From Ceratobasidium sp. AG-K (taxonomy: Eukaryota > Basidiomycota > Agaricomycetes > Cantharellales > Ceratobasidiaceae): 64,000 nucleotides of DNA. The position numbers and the translations under genes are program-made. The DNA is taken from NCBI GenBank assembly GCA_037039685.1, contig JAWNGF010000008.1:1488001-1552000 (forward strand), given 5' to 3'. Positions 41,001 through 52,811 of the stretch are shown here, one piece after another. The notes below the pieces were generated by a model. The model worked only from the letters and a program-made list of their open reading frames with translations. It was not told where the DNA came from and did no database searches. How positions within the stretch are numbered: position 1 is the stretch's first letter; each line of letters opens with the position of its first letter.

Positions 41001-41529
41001 CATACCGCACTCTCCCCCGCTCGCGAGCACCTTTCCGTCACACACCATTGTAAGCATTTAGGCAAGCACAAACCGCTGTAACACCACGACCCAGAATTGC
41101 AGGCATTTACTGCCTCCACAGCACCAGCCTCCCCAATCTACAACACTTCCCAGGGTCGTTTGAACAGAGCCGTATCCAGAAGGGCACACGAGAACCGCTA
41201 CCAGTGCTACTGCCAAAGTTACGGGTTCCGGCCCAGTGCCCTCGTCGGGTTCTGATACAAACGACTCTTGGGGAACCCAGTCCTGGGTATTTGGATCGGC
41301 GGGCCCCGACGAACAGGTTTGGGTCGGCAACTGGCGCAACGGGAGCAGGCTCGGTTTGATCAGCGACAATTTGCCAGTGCTGCGAGGGTAACCAGAACGC
41401 AAGCAAGTAAAATGGAGCGCATGATGTGGCACATGGATTGCTCAATTCAACCTGAGGATAAAGGCTACAAGCCGATACCAGCCGAGCCCGCGGGAGGACG
41501 ATTTTAAGTGCACGAGGAGGAGTGGTTAT
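38044..41529. other. Intergenic; possible decayed or missed small gene near its end
   Basis: No firm gene. A pyrimidine-rich stretch (about 40,450-40,830, T runs on the plus strand) stands out. Near the transposon edge a minus-strand frame from about 41,420 starts MRSILLACVL and, with two plausible introns (63 and 82 bases), continues LPTQTCSSGPADPNTQDW, DEGTG and then a Cys-containing tail (ACNSGSWCYSGLCLPKC, about 41,090-41,040). It recalls the layout of the cysteine-rich gene at 37.6 kb, but the joins are speculative. Confidence 0.3.
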
Positions 41530-44500
41530 CTTCATAACGATGGAAAATTCCTACTAGCTATCCCATACGACGGCTGGCTCAGGGATACAGGCGTCGCTGC
41601 TTCGCCTTTCCGAATGAGTACAGTAACAATTATTTTGATCGAGTTGAGCCTCCTTGCGAGGGCGAAGCGTGAACAATAATCGGGCTGACAGAGGCAAAGG
41701 CATCGTTAATGATTTGCGATGCCTTGGGGAAGGTCTCGAAAGTGTCGAAAGGTGAACTTTTGAGGGTAAATGGGGGAAATGTTCGCCAAGCACTTGTCCC
41801 AGGACACCACCTGAACCAGTTGATTCCGTAGGTACGTTGCAGTAGTCGATGTGAAGAAAGGAGGTTGGGGGCTTTTTCGAGCAAGTTTCCAGCCAGCAAC
41901 ACTGTCGCAGGGTAGGTATAGTATTCAGACGTTGGGCGATAATTCAAGAGTCTTATCCTCAGGTTCTTGGTCGAAATCGTCCTCGAAGCTACCCACCGTT
42001 GGGCGTACAGCTGGGATTTTTGAAGCGGAGGAAAAGAATCGAATTTTGCGACCTGATCCACTGCGCTGTGTAACGGCGGCTCTGTATAATAGATTGTCAT
42101 CTGTTCAAAAAACTGCCGTCGGTTGGTTGCTTTATATGCCCGCTTTGCAAATTCAATGTGGAGTCGCTCGGGTGTCTCAGTGTTATATCCATCAGCAGTT
42201 CCGAGCTCCCAGTCTAGACTCAAAGTAGTGGCTCAATGCATGGATCTTGTTGATGTTGAAGTCTGAGCGGGATGTTATACTTCTCAAAACGCCTTTGTAC
42301 GAGTAAAAACGCTGAAAATGCATCATGAAGTAGGTCCAGAGTGCCACTGGTATGCACTGGGAGTTTCTTGTGCATAGTAGATGAAGTCGATAATAGCAAT
42401 GATTACGGTGGAGGACGTCTCAGGCACTAGCCCTGCCATTACAGCAATGAAAGACTTCTGCATCTCCTTGTGCTCATTTGCAGTTGACTGTTTCAGCTTT
42501 GTTACCCCAGCCACAAAGTGTCGAAGGTCAGAATGCCGCGGAACTAGTTTGTAGCGAAAATCAATGCTGTCAGGAGGCTTATCTTGAGTCTTGAGTAGTT
42601 CAATGCACCAGTTCATTAGATGCTCCTTGAAAACACCCTTGTGGAGTTGGTGCAAGATATCAGGTGTGAGACATGAGAAGATATTAGCAAAGGGCAAACC
42701 ATCCCAGAATGGTGTTCCAAATTGCTTCAGCCCCTGTTCATCAAAAAGAGCAGAAGTGTGACCATAATCCCGAGCCTTCAGTGCATTTGCTGTGTGCATT
42801 GGATTTCGATTCGGAGCAGGAGGATTAGGAAAGTCTCCACGTGAGTCCCGGGCAACAGTGCATCGATGGCAGAGGTTTCGTCGACAGCATGCAAATCAAT
42901 GTTTGCTCTGGATTTATCAGCGATATACGCCGCAAGAATGGGGAAACAGTGTCGGACAAAGCCATCACCACAGTTCATTTCCACACCAAGCTTTCCAGCT
43001 GTATGGAGTGGTTCTAGAATAGTTTTCATTTCATGCATTCATGGAAAAGCCGAGCTTTCTGAATAATTGTTATTTTTTTTGGAAAAATAAGGAAAAAATC
43101 CAAATGGTGGGCTACTTACTTGGTCACCCCGTTCCTTCTCTGGGAAGCAATGGAGTTTGGCCACTGGTAGATATGCTAACAGTAAAGTTGAGTAGCTGTT
43201 TACCTTGGCTCGAATTGACTTGGGATGTTTCCAATGGAAATGTACACCGCCAAGCAGATTGACCCCCAGAGAAGTTTGTGAGCTGGGTTGCATCAGATGA
43301 GAGGATAATTGGGACAATAGTGGCACCAGGGGGGATATCTTTATCGTGCTAGAATTTATAGCATAAAGATAACCTTGCTGTAATAATGGTAGAAAGAACT
43401 CACCTGTATTCTCCACCACCAATCTGCTGTCCACATGTCGTCGATTTTTCGCTGGTTGCGATCCCCATTCAGGTAGACACGTTGCAGGGCAAAGACAAGC
43501 TTCTGGCCATAAGCAGCATTCCCAATAAGCTCACGCACAACCTCTATGATATCCCGAACCCAGATTTCCACCTCCTCTGTCAACATCTTCCCGGGCTTGT
43601 GCGATGGGATCGTACCCGTAATGGTCTTCACAATCCGTTTCCAGCGTGGACCAGCGGTGGGTAACTTATCCAGCAGCTGGTTGAGAGAGTAGTTGCTTCC
43701 AAATGAAAGACCACATCGGTTTGTAATCTACAATAAAATGAGACACTGCAAAACTAGTAAAAGCGAAATCATACTATGGGAAGTTTGATGAGCTTATCCC
43801 GGGCTGTCTGACTGATGTCGTTATCAACCATCCACTTGACAAACTCAAACTCCAGATAGTCGGCAAAAGGCCAAGCAGGTGCCTTTCCAGCGGCCACACG
43901 TTCTTGGTGAATTACCTCCAAGTGCAGTGGGCATGGTCGAATGCGTGCCCCATGCATGACACCATCTTGCTCAGTAAGAGGAATTGAGATTTCGGGTGCT
44001 GCGGGTGCTTCGGGTGGCAAGTCGGGTTGTACATCTTCAATTGACGTGTTTGCAGCCGTGTAAAATTGTTGATCGGGGTCGTCAGAATCATTGGCCTCAG
44101 TCTCGGATCTGTTGTCACCGAAACTTTCACCCAGTTCTTCATCCTCACTGTCACTTGCATGAGGTGGCTCTTCATGAGGCCCAAAAACATGTGTAATACT
44201 TGTAGTATTGTAGTCAGTAACACAATACTTTAATTCAATTACCACAACTCACAATTCCGCGATTGCCTGATCTACATCGTTGGGTAGCCTGCGCATCGTG
44301 ACAAATTGCCCCGATTGACTCGGGCCAGTGCCGCTCGACGTATCTTCCATGTGATCATCACTACTTGTTTCGGCACGAGGGTCTGGCCCTGCGCAACTGG
44401 ATGTTCGCTCTTGTATCATGTCGTTGAGCCTTCCACAACGGTGAGTTTTCTTCCGGGAATGGCTCCAAAACATTGACTTACATTTTTCGAATTTGATCGG

Positions 44501-44953
44501 CCAACTCTTCTTCGGTTGTCACAAGCCTGCTTCGAGTTGACGCTACACTTGCCTTTCAGTCTATACAGTACGTAGTTGACCAAAATCTATTTTACCTCTT
44601 GCTGATTCCATTTCAACATCATGTTCAGCTTGGGCACTCGTGATTGACGGCCCACCTCTGGGTGAACCAGGCGGGATTTCGTGGGTCAAAATATGCCCGA
44701 TTGGGCTGGTCATGACATTACCCGATGGCGAGTTTGGTGATGCATCAGTACCACTGGCTGTATGCTGGGTGTTGACGCTGGGTGTAGCTGAACGAGAGGA
44801 TGTTGGGCTGGGCACGTCAGCCACTGAGTCATTAGTGGTCTCATTGTGCTGTGGTCTGCAGCTTGATTGAGCTTGGTGACTGCGCCGGGAGCCCTCGGTC
44901 TTGAAGAATTGCGAGCATACCGGGCATTGATTAGCAGGAAGTTGCGGCGGCAT
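41530..44953 (-). pseudogene. Plavaka transposase, left copy (broken)
   Basis: Counterpart of the intact gene at 59,308-63,078. Frame-breaking differences seen against it: a missing base near 43,250 (ggcgg for ggccgg) inside the WPVY block; single-base insertions in short runs at about 42,890 and 42,918; a 4-base insertion near 42,365; a 14-base-longer stretch near 42,065-42,100; and a changed splice donor near 41,957 (gataag instead of gtaag). The 3' end is missing beyond 41,530. The 5' half (43.4-44.95 kb) is nearly identical to the right copy, including the N-terminal CPVC...H...C zinc finger. Not expected to make active transposase. Confidence 0.88.
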
Positions 44954-45118
44954 GGCTAGACTACGTATACGACGACTCAACGGTAAGGTTCCCCAATTGA
45001 TTTCCCATCACCACAAGATTGCATAAGCACTAATTTGTCATTATTTGTCTACGACGTGTCGACCTTCTCAACTTCAACCACGCCAAACGCCCTCTCACTT
45101 GAGCTGCTGCCCTTTGCG

Positions 45119-48100
45119 ATGCCTCCGAAGAAAAAAACTAGCCCTCCAAAGCGCGACCTCGAAGACCCTGGCGACATTAGTTTGTCGTTGGCCCCTGCCG
45201 CTCCCAAGAGAGTCAAAGCCCCACCAGGAAGCAAACCGGCCAAATCCAAGGCGGGGACCCAGCGCGAAACCACGCAGGACACGCCCGATGCGCCCGAGCC
45301 CAAGACCAACCCTGTGCCTACAACAACTACAGCCAAACCACACCGAAAGCCCAAGGGGAAAGGAGCGGCCGCTACAGTCGAAGTCGAGGACGCCGTGACC
45401 CCCGTCATAACTGTGCCACCGGAGCCAGCTGGAAAGACAAGCAAGCGCAGCAAGAAACTGTCAGAACTGGGGCAAAAAGGTATGTACACCTAGGTTTATC
45501 TTATGCCGTGGCGCAGCAATCACTTATTTACTTCGATTTTTCCAGTTCAAGCACAAGAAGAAGCAAGTAAGTTACAACGGTTGCACGTACTGTACGTATA
45601 CTAACTCGACGACAGGGCAACAGGTGAAAGCACAACAGGCCAAGCGACGGGCAAAAAAAGATGAAGGCACTGTAATTCAAGAAACACCTGAGGAAACGGC
45701 AGCGTTCCTTGAACAAGTCAAGGCGAACCAGCTGACACCAACTGCCTCGAATGTGTCAGAGCCAGTAAGTCTCCTTAATTTTTTTTTCCGCTTTGTTATC
45801 CTTACGTGGGGGCTCACTCGTCGACTCTAGGTTCCAATTACCGTCAAGAGCAGCAAAGTGACCACCGCCGCCAAGAATAGCAAAATGTCCGCCACCGACC
45901 GCCGTGCAGTCTTCGGCCAGCTCATCAGCTCCCATCAGCCCTCCCCCGAACCGAGTGTTGTCTCTGGTCTCTCCATTTCTAGCTCGGGGATTAGCAGTCT
46001 CGCTCCGAGCGAGTCAGTCTCGCAACGCGGTAACTCAGCGCGTAACAACACCCGGCGGACGATACCCACACACAACGTGGAATCCCAGTCATCTCAGTCT
46101 CTACAGCTACCCCCTCCCCCGTTGTCACAGGCCAGCTCCCGCGGGGTATCCCCCGTTACCGAATCAATCGTTACAGCCGACGATGGCTCCAATGGCGGCC
46201 CCAATGATGACGGGTTTGAGTTCGAGTTCGAGACAGAGAACATTCTCTCGGATATACCTACCCCATACAAAATTGAGCTGAAGATGCCGCCAGAGCTGCC
46301 ACCCCCGCTTCACCACGTCAGACTGAAGGATGGTGTGCGTCAAGCCGAACCAGGTACAAAGGGGAGGAAACGCAAGGCTCCCGGAATCAATGAATTGCGC
46401 GAGATCGACCAGCCTGTAGCCAAGCTCGCCATCCGTCGTTTTGACGTCCTCCTCGTGTGTGGTTGTGGCTTCCCCGACGACGCGACCCGCTGGATCATGG
46501 CGCATATGGCCAACGATTACGCATGTAAGAAGATTGGTAGAAACTATCAGCTTACCAAAGGCTCTGACTATGAACAATTCGTACGTACACATCGAAAATT
46601 TGCATGCTTGCACCTGAACCCGCGTTATTCAACAGCTATATGCGCGCATCTCCCAGGCTCGAGCGTCCCTGATCAGGTTCGAGTGCGCCGAGGGTCTTCC
46701 CGGTTTCTATGGGCTCAAGACTGGCACACTGTCTACCAAAGATATCGAGTACAACCGCGAGCGTGTTGAACAGCTCATCCGTAATGCCCTTTTCTCGTGC
46801 CCGGTAAGTACCTGGGTTCCATTTTCTCCTGATCACCCTTATTAAATTTACCCATAGAGCGACGATCAGCCTCATCGGCTCTATGAGCACCCATTGTTCG
46901 AGAAGGTCCTTAGGAACAGCTACTTCTCTGTGCCTGCGAGCAAGGGCGTAACCGAGAGCGACATCTTCAAGACGGCCACACTCCCGCTCATGGCCCTCAC
47001 TGCTACCGCTGTGAGTCCACCCAATTTGTGTTCCAATATTTTGTGCTGCGACTAACTGATTTTTAGATTCAGAAGATGATCACAATGTACGCGACTGGCA
47101 CGTATCACAAATCAACGGCATTCAAGTCAGATACCTTCCGGTCGATCTATTATTCACACCTTGCGACCCTCTCGCAAATGTATCGCTCCAACCCCCAAGT
47201 CTTGTCGACATACCTGAACCAGTTGATTAGCGACCTCCGGTGCGTCTTCTAAATGTGCACACGTTAAGTTGGTTTACAGACGGATATTCTAGCGCGCCTC
47301 ATACCAAAGTTCTTGGTGGCCAGAGCACAGGCATGATTCGCCCCTCTGTGCCACTCTCGTTTATCAACGAGCAGTATGCCGCCCGCACGGTGTCGTCCCA
47401 GCCCTCCGCTCCTGTACCCGGTAAGCCGACGCCGCTTAAATTTGCTCATTGTATTCGACTAATATTACACCTCCTAATCTGGCCACGTCAACAGTGCCCT
47501 CCGAGTCTGCGCCGGTCCACTCGCAGCGCCACCAGCACGCTGACAACCTCCTCTCGACTGTCTCGCTGATCGTTAATAACGACCAGCTCAGCTCCACCGA
47601 AGTAGCGTCCCTCCTACGAATGCTCACCGACGCAAATAAAACACGCGGACAAACTGGGAGTGGTGCTAGTGCTGCGGCAGCGTATGGCGGGCAGTTCATC
47701 GGCACCAACCAGAGCACCGACTCGGAAGAGGAAGCCCGCCGTGCCGGGGCGATCCCATCAGCATCGACGCGAAGCAAAATGGCCGCCAAGCACTGGGGCA
47801 ACGAGGGCGAGGAGTCCGACGACGAACCCCCGAAGAAAGGCAAGGGCAAGGCCACGAACCTAGCCAGCCCGATGGCGAGCGAGACCGAAAGTGCTGAAGG
47901 AGACGGCGTCGAGGAAAGGGAACAGGAACAGGAAGAGGGGGAGGAACAGGAACAGGAACAGGAACAGGAACAGGAACAGGAAGGCGCTGGGGGAGAAGGT
48001 ACAGGTGTTGGACACGAGGATCAAGAAGGCTCCGAGGGCGTTACGGACGACGGGTATGACGAGGTTGAACGTAGCAACAGCGGAGAGGATGAGCGGATGG

Positions 48101-48306
48101 ACGCGGCACACGGTCGTGAGGGCGGCCAAAACCAGACTCGGAGGTTTTTGACGCGCTCCGGTGAGCTCATTGAACCCAGTGACGGCGAGTTCAGTGACGA
48201 CGACAGCGAAAGTGACGGGGAAGGCACAGGCGGGGCCCGCCACACTCACGTCCGCCCCGACGAGGTTGATGGCGATACGACGATGGGGTCCGTTGTGCAC
48301 GACTAG
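45119..48306 (+). CDS. DUF6532 domain protein carried by the left Plavaka copy
   Basis: Start placed at MPPKKKTSPPKRD (45119), preferred over an upstream in-frame Met (45035) because of its basic, nuclear-like N-terminus. Order: Lys/Pro-rich region, several short exons (45.5-45.8 kb), a Ser-rich region with an acidic patch (FEFEFETENIL), then the DUF6532-type core over 46.4-47.25 kb: FPDDATRWIMAHMANDY, FECAEGLPGFYGLKTG, YEHPLFEKVLRNSYF, LPLMALTATAIQKMI and YYSHLATLSQMY. The C-terminus is acidic with a Glu-Gln repeat (about 47,920-47,980) and ends in VVHD. DUF6532 is expanded in agaricomycetes and has no known biochemical role; here it is co-mobile with a transposase. Predicted protein appears identical to the right copy. 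Confidence 0.78.
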
Positions 48307-48499
48307 CCGCGCACCAGTGCCTCACCGCCGTTTAGACAACTCGATTATCCCCCAATCATTTTACGACTGCTCATGATTTTCCTTTTTTTGATGCCCGCAC
48401 GATTGTCCGACTGTTACCCCATCTCGTTTCCGTAGCATCCGCGAAGTCTTTCACCCATGCCTGTTAACGTACAAAGTAGCTACGCGAATACGATTATAC

Positions 48500-48936
48500 G
48501 AAAGTTTTGATAACAACGAACTAATTCGGAACTAAATAAACACGCAATACTCAGAATCGAGCTTGCGCGACCAATATCGAACTAATTGGCAGAACAAAAA
48601 CCTCTTTTTGGCACTGGTATTGGTTAATTTGAACTAAATACGAATCAATTATGTCGGCCGGGAACTAATTCGGAACTATTTCTGAGTCGGACCGAGGACG
48701 CAAGCACTAATCCGTAACTAATTTGGACGCGAATTGAGCATGCAGAACTAATTCCGCCGCACGTTAACCAAGACTAGTCGCCCAAAACGCGGGCGGAATG
48801 CTAATTTCACTCACTCTGAAACGACCGAGCCAATGCGGGGAACGTCAGACTAATTCGACGCCCACAAGTCGGAACATGCCAAACACGACAAATTGGCCTA
48901 TTTCGCGCGAATTAGGTCATGACCCTTTTGCTGATG
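48500..48936. repeat. Subterminal motif array, inner end of left Plavaka copy
   Basis: About ten copies of a GAACTAATTCG-like motif in some 430 bases (for example near 48,519, 48,579, 48,631, 48,661, 48,672, 48,705, 48,715, 48,744 and 48,848), most on the plus strand and unevenly spaced. Clusters like this near the ends of CACTA/KDZ-type transposons are commonly transposase-binding sites; that role is inferred. The very end reads, on the minus strand, CATCAGCAAAAGGGTCATGA. Confidence 0.7.
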
Positions 48937-49555
48937 TCCTCTCCAACAGCGGCAAATAATCTCGCTATTGGCTAGTCCGTGTTTGCTTCTGCGCGCGGGT
49001 GAGATACCGTATGTTCCAATCATGACTAATAGTGCCTTCCCATTGGGATTTGATGTTTAAGAGCTCGGGATTGGAACGTGGTGAGTCGACGCATAGATGG
49101 GTGCGTGTCGCAATACATGAGTAACTTTTATTTTCAGCTTAGAAAACTGATTTCGATTTAATAATGCTACCCGGGCATGACCGCTCAAGCTATGAGACTC
49201 AAGCGCAATGCTATCTATGTTAGCTAATATTATAGTAAGCCATACGAAACCAATGTCGATACATGACCAGCCTCAAGTATACACCATCATTGGCTTCGCA
49301 GTCAACCTTTGTAAGATTGGAACGATCGGTATTTTAGTGATGTCAGTCTAGTAGGGTCAAATGTGAGGTCAGTACATGCGCTCCTGATATTAGAGCTCAC
49401 GCGCTTCAAGTTGCAGTTAGGTTAGTACGAATAAGTTCACACAAGAAAAATTGCATGGTTTGTATTAGTCGGATTTGGAGTGACTGCTTGGCGTGGACAG
49501 CGGACGTAATTACCGAAATACGCTTAGAGCTTAAGTTTGGAACTTGATGTATCTG

Positions 49556-50813
49556 ACAAACATTGATTCATTTACAGTCGATACCCTACAGAAACGAGAC
49601 AATACACAGTACAATGTGTGATACATTCGGGACCCCAGGCGAAAAGTGTCCATCGCCCCCGGTCCGTTCGCTCGTTTGAGCCTTCTCTCTTTCTCCTGCT
49701 TAGAGACCCAGGAGCTTGATCAGCGCGGTGAGGTGGGCGGTGAGCAGCAATTGAACGTTGAGAACCAAGCTATAATGGCGAGATCATTAGTACTGTGCGT
49801 TGTCGCACTCCAGCCAGCAAAGCCACTCACGCGAGCTTGATCTGGAGCAGGAGCGACACAGAGAGCTTGACGCAAACGTTGACGAGAGCGACCAAGATCA
49901 CGTCGATGGAAGCGAAGATGTTGAGGTAGACGCTCAAGCCGAGCTTGATCACCCACTTGCCGCAAGCCGTGGCGATTTTCTGGGAAAGAGGAGAGCGGTG
50001 GGCACCAATGAAAACTTGAATGGAAAGGAGTTACTTACGACGATGATGCTGACAATGAGCTTGACGATCACGCTGAGCCCGACGTCAATGGTGCCGGTGA
50101 GCTTGGCGATGATGTCGATGCAGACCTGGATGTCGGCGACAATCCGGGCGACGATAGGCTTGCAGTCGCAGTCCTTGGTGTCGTAACACTTGTCTGCGAG
50201 GGAGACGATCAGAAATCTGGGGGTATAGACAAACTTGGGGAAGACCGCTTACTGAGGAGGTCAATGTCGACATCGAGCTTGACGTCGAGGTCAAGCAGCG
50301 CCTTGTGGCACTGGTCGCTCACGTCGCCGCGGGCCACGAGAGCGTTCCCCGATGCGGCAGGTCCGGCGACTGCTAGAGCGGCCGGAGCGGGAGCAGGGGC
50401 AGCGCAAGTGAGCATGCTGAACGACAGCATGAACAGCGCGAAAGCGACAAAGCGGGAGAGGGTCGACGTGAACTGCATGGCGATAGGAGCGATGAGTGCG
50501 AGAGAGCTGAAAGAGCTGAAAGAGCTGTAGACAGGGGACCTGTACTGTCTAGATGAGGTCGAATGACAGGCTGTTTATATAGCGCGCTGGGGGCTGTATG
50601 CGCATCATGGGAGCCATGGGGAGTGAGGACTTGGTCGATTTTCGACGACGTCCACCCGCTGGTACGTTGCACGTGTTGCATGACCTCATGTTTGTTTGGA
50701 GGAGTTGCATGCGTGATCCCGCGAACCTTTTTGCGCGTCGAGGTCGTATGCATATGATAGCCGATGACAGGTCTAGATTGTTTATTTTGTGTGCGAGACT
50801 CACCTCGTCATAG
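49556..50813. repeat. Small palindrome of S2, left arm
   Basis: Reverse complement of 51,554-52,811; corresponds to the right arm of the S1 palindrome. Carries copy D. Shares the cgg codon, ggcacc/ggtgcc change and a 5-base G/C run with the other S2 arm, unlike both S1 arms. A few private differences (an extra T near 50,787; an A/G change near 49,630) show that the arms are not forced to identity. Confidence 0.92.
49700..50478 (-). CDS. Small secreted amphipathic protein, copy D
   Basis: Same four-exon structure and length as copies A-C. Differs from them by Gln to Arg in the IVAxIVADI stretch (cgg codon) and a silent Gly change just downstream, both shared with copy E. Convergent with the DUF6532 gene of the left Plavaka copy, whose stop lies 1.4 kb away. 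TATA element retained. Confidence 0.87.
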
Positions 50814-51553
50814 CTGATTTTGCACTGGCCGTCAACAGTTGTTGCATCACAGGGAGTTATCATTTCAATTACCCTTAGAACCTATTCTACTTTTGACTGG
50901 CTCTTCTGCGCTTGGCGGAATTATGGCACCTGCTTGCCTGCGACCTCCTATAGCGGAAACTAAGCACCCGTAGAGCCGAGGGTATACGGGATTAGTCTCA
51001 AACAAATCATTCCTCCTTTCTATTGTAGACTGGAGGCAGGTAACCCGCCCATTCGGAACGGTATTGAACTGAACCCTAAGACTCGACCTGAAATTCGCTC
51101 GCATTAGCCCCTAAGGTGCTAATAGTAGGGGAACATGAACGGACGTGTGGGTGTGTATGACCCTTACCCATCGCAATAACTGTTTATATCCATTGGGCCG
51201 TCGTGGATGGATGTTCGAGGTCGAGATAAACGTACGGGTATATGATTAGGGTCCTTGGTCTCCCAACCTTCTGTTCGTATTTTCCTATTTCTAGCTCGAC
51301 TGTTGATTCTATCACTGGGTTGCCGGTGTGACCTGGTTGTGACCGGTCCTAATTTAGCGGTTGAAGTCCCTGTGGGTCCTTCCCTTGTAAGATTGATGTA
51401 TCAACTTCTATTACCCTGAACACCAAGATACAGGAGGGGTCCAAGGTTACCTATGTGATCTGTTTGAGTGGCTACGTGAATTCGCCGAGGACTAGCCTCT
51501 GAAATCAAGTGAGTCTTAGCCCAGCGTCATGGGTTGGGGGCAATGTAAAATCC
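50814..51553. repeat. Unique spacer of the S2 palindrome
   Basis: Reverse complement of the S1 spacer (26,393-27,133). No supported gene; the 79-codon open frame seen in S1 recurs on the other strand. Confidence 0.85.
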
Positions 51554-52811
51554 TCTATGACGAGGTGAGTCTCGCACACAAATAAACAATCTAGACCTGT
51601 CATCGGCTATCATATGCATACGACCTCGGCGCGCAAAAAGGTTCGCGGGATCACGCATGCAACTCCTCCAAACAAACATGAGGTCATGCAACACGTGCAA
51701 CGTACCAGCGGGTGGACGTCGTCGAAAATCGACCAAGTCCTCACTCCCCATGGCTCCCATGATGCGCATACAGCCCCCAGCGCGCTATATAAACAGCCTG
51801 TCATTCGACCTCATCTAGACAGTACAGGTCCCCTGTCTACAGCTCTTTCAGCTCTTTCAGCTCTCTCGCACTCATCGCTCCTATCGCCATGCAGTTCACG
51901 TCGACCCTCTCCCGCTTTGTCGCTTTCGCGCTGTTCATGCTGTCGTTCAGCATGCTCACTTGCGCTGCCCCTGCTCCCGCTCCGGCCGCTCTAGCAGTCG
52001 CCGGACCTGCCGCATCGGGGAACGCTCTCGTGGCCCGCGGCGACGTGAGCGACCAGTGCCACAAGGCGCTGCTTGACCTCGACGTCAAGCTCGATGTCGA
52101 CATTGACCTCCTCAGTAAGCGGTCTTCCCCAAGTTTGTCTATACCCCCAGATTTCTGATCGTCTCCCTCGCAGACAAGTGTTACGACACCAAGGACTGCG
52201 ACTGCAAGCCTATCGTCGCCCGGATTGTCGCCGACATCCAGGTCTGCATCGACATCATCGCCAAGCTCACCGGCACCATTGACGTCGGGCTCAGCGTGAT
52301 CGTCAAGCTCATTGTCAGCATCATCGTCGTAAGTAACTCCTTTCCATTCAAGTTTTCATTGGTGCCCACCGCTCTCCTCTTTCCCAGAAAATCGCCACGG
52401 CTTGCGGCAAGTGGGTGATCAAGCTCGGCTTGAGCGTCTACCTCAACATCTTCGCTTCCATCGACGTGATCTTGGTCGCTCTCGTCAACGTTTGCGTCAA
52501 GCTCTCTGTGTCGCTCCTGCTCCAGATCAAGCTCGCGTGAGTGGCTTTGCTGGCTGGAGTGCGACAACGCACAGTACTAATGATCTCGCCATTATAGCTT
52601 GGTTCTCAACGTTCAATTGCTGCTCACCGCCCACCTCACCGCGCTGATCAAGCTCCTGGGTCTCTAAGCAGGAGAAAGAGAGAAGGCTCAAACGAGCGAA
52701 CGGACCGGGGGCGATGGACACTTTTCGCCTGGGGTCTCGAATGTATCACACATCGTACTGCGTATTGTCTCGTTCCTGTAGGGTATCGGCTGTAAATGAA
52801 TCAATGTTTGT
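51554..52811. repeat. Small palindrome of S2, right arm
   Basis: Reverse complement of 49,556-50,813; corresponds to the left arm in S1. Carries copy E. Confidence 0.92.
51889..52667 (+). CDS. Small secreted amphipathic protein, copy E
   Basis: Four exons at the same offsets as copy C (exon 1 51889-52114; stop 52665-52667). Protein identical to copy D as far as I can read, including the Arg in IVARIVADI that separates D/E from A/B/C. Divergent from D across the spacer, with its own TATATAAA about 100 bases upstream of the ATG. Confidence 0.87.

Larger units (their letters stand above)
41530..48936 (-). mobile_element. Plavaka (KDZ superfamily) DNA transposon, left copy, outer end truncated
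   Basis: 7,407 bases matching, in reverse complement, 55,324-62,694. It holds a broken transposase gene (minus) and a divergently read DUF6532 gene (plus). Relative to the right copy it lacks the last ~385 bases of transposase coding sequence and everything beyond: similarity stops abruptly at 41,530 (cttcataacgatgg). The inner end at 48,936 is the same as in the right copy and abuts segment S2 directly. Confidence 0.9.

Noticed and set aside
47860..48300. Open frame opposite the DUF6532 C-terminus (and its mirror at 55962-56402)
   Set aside because: Leu/Phe runs are the antisense of the Glu-Gln repeat; shadow frame.
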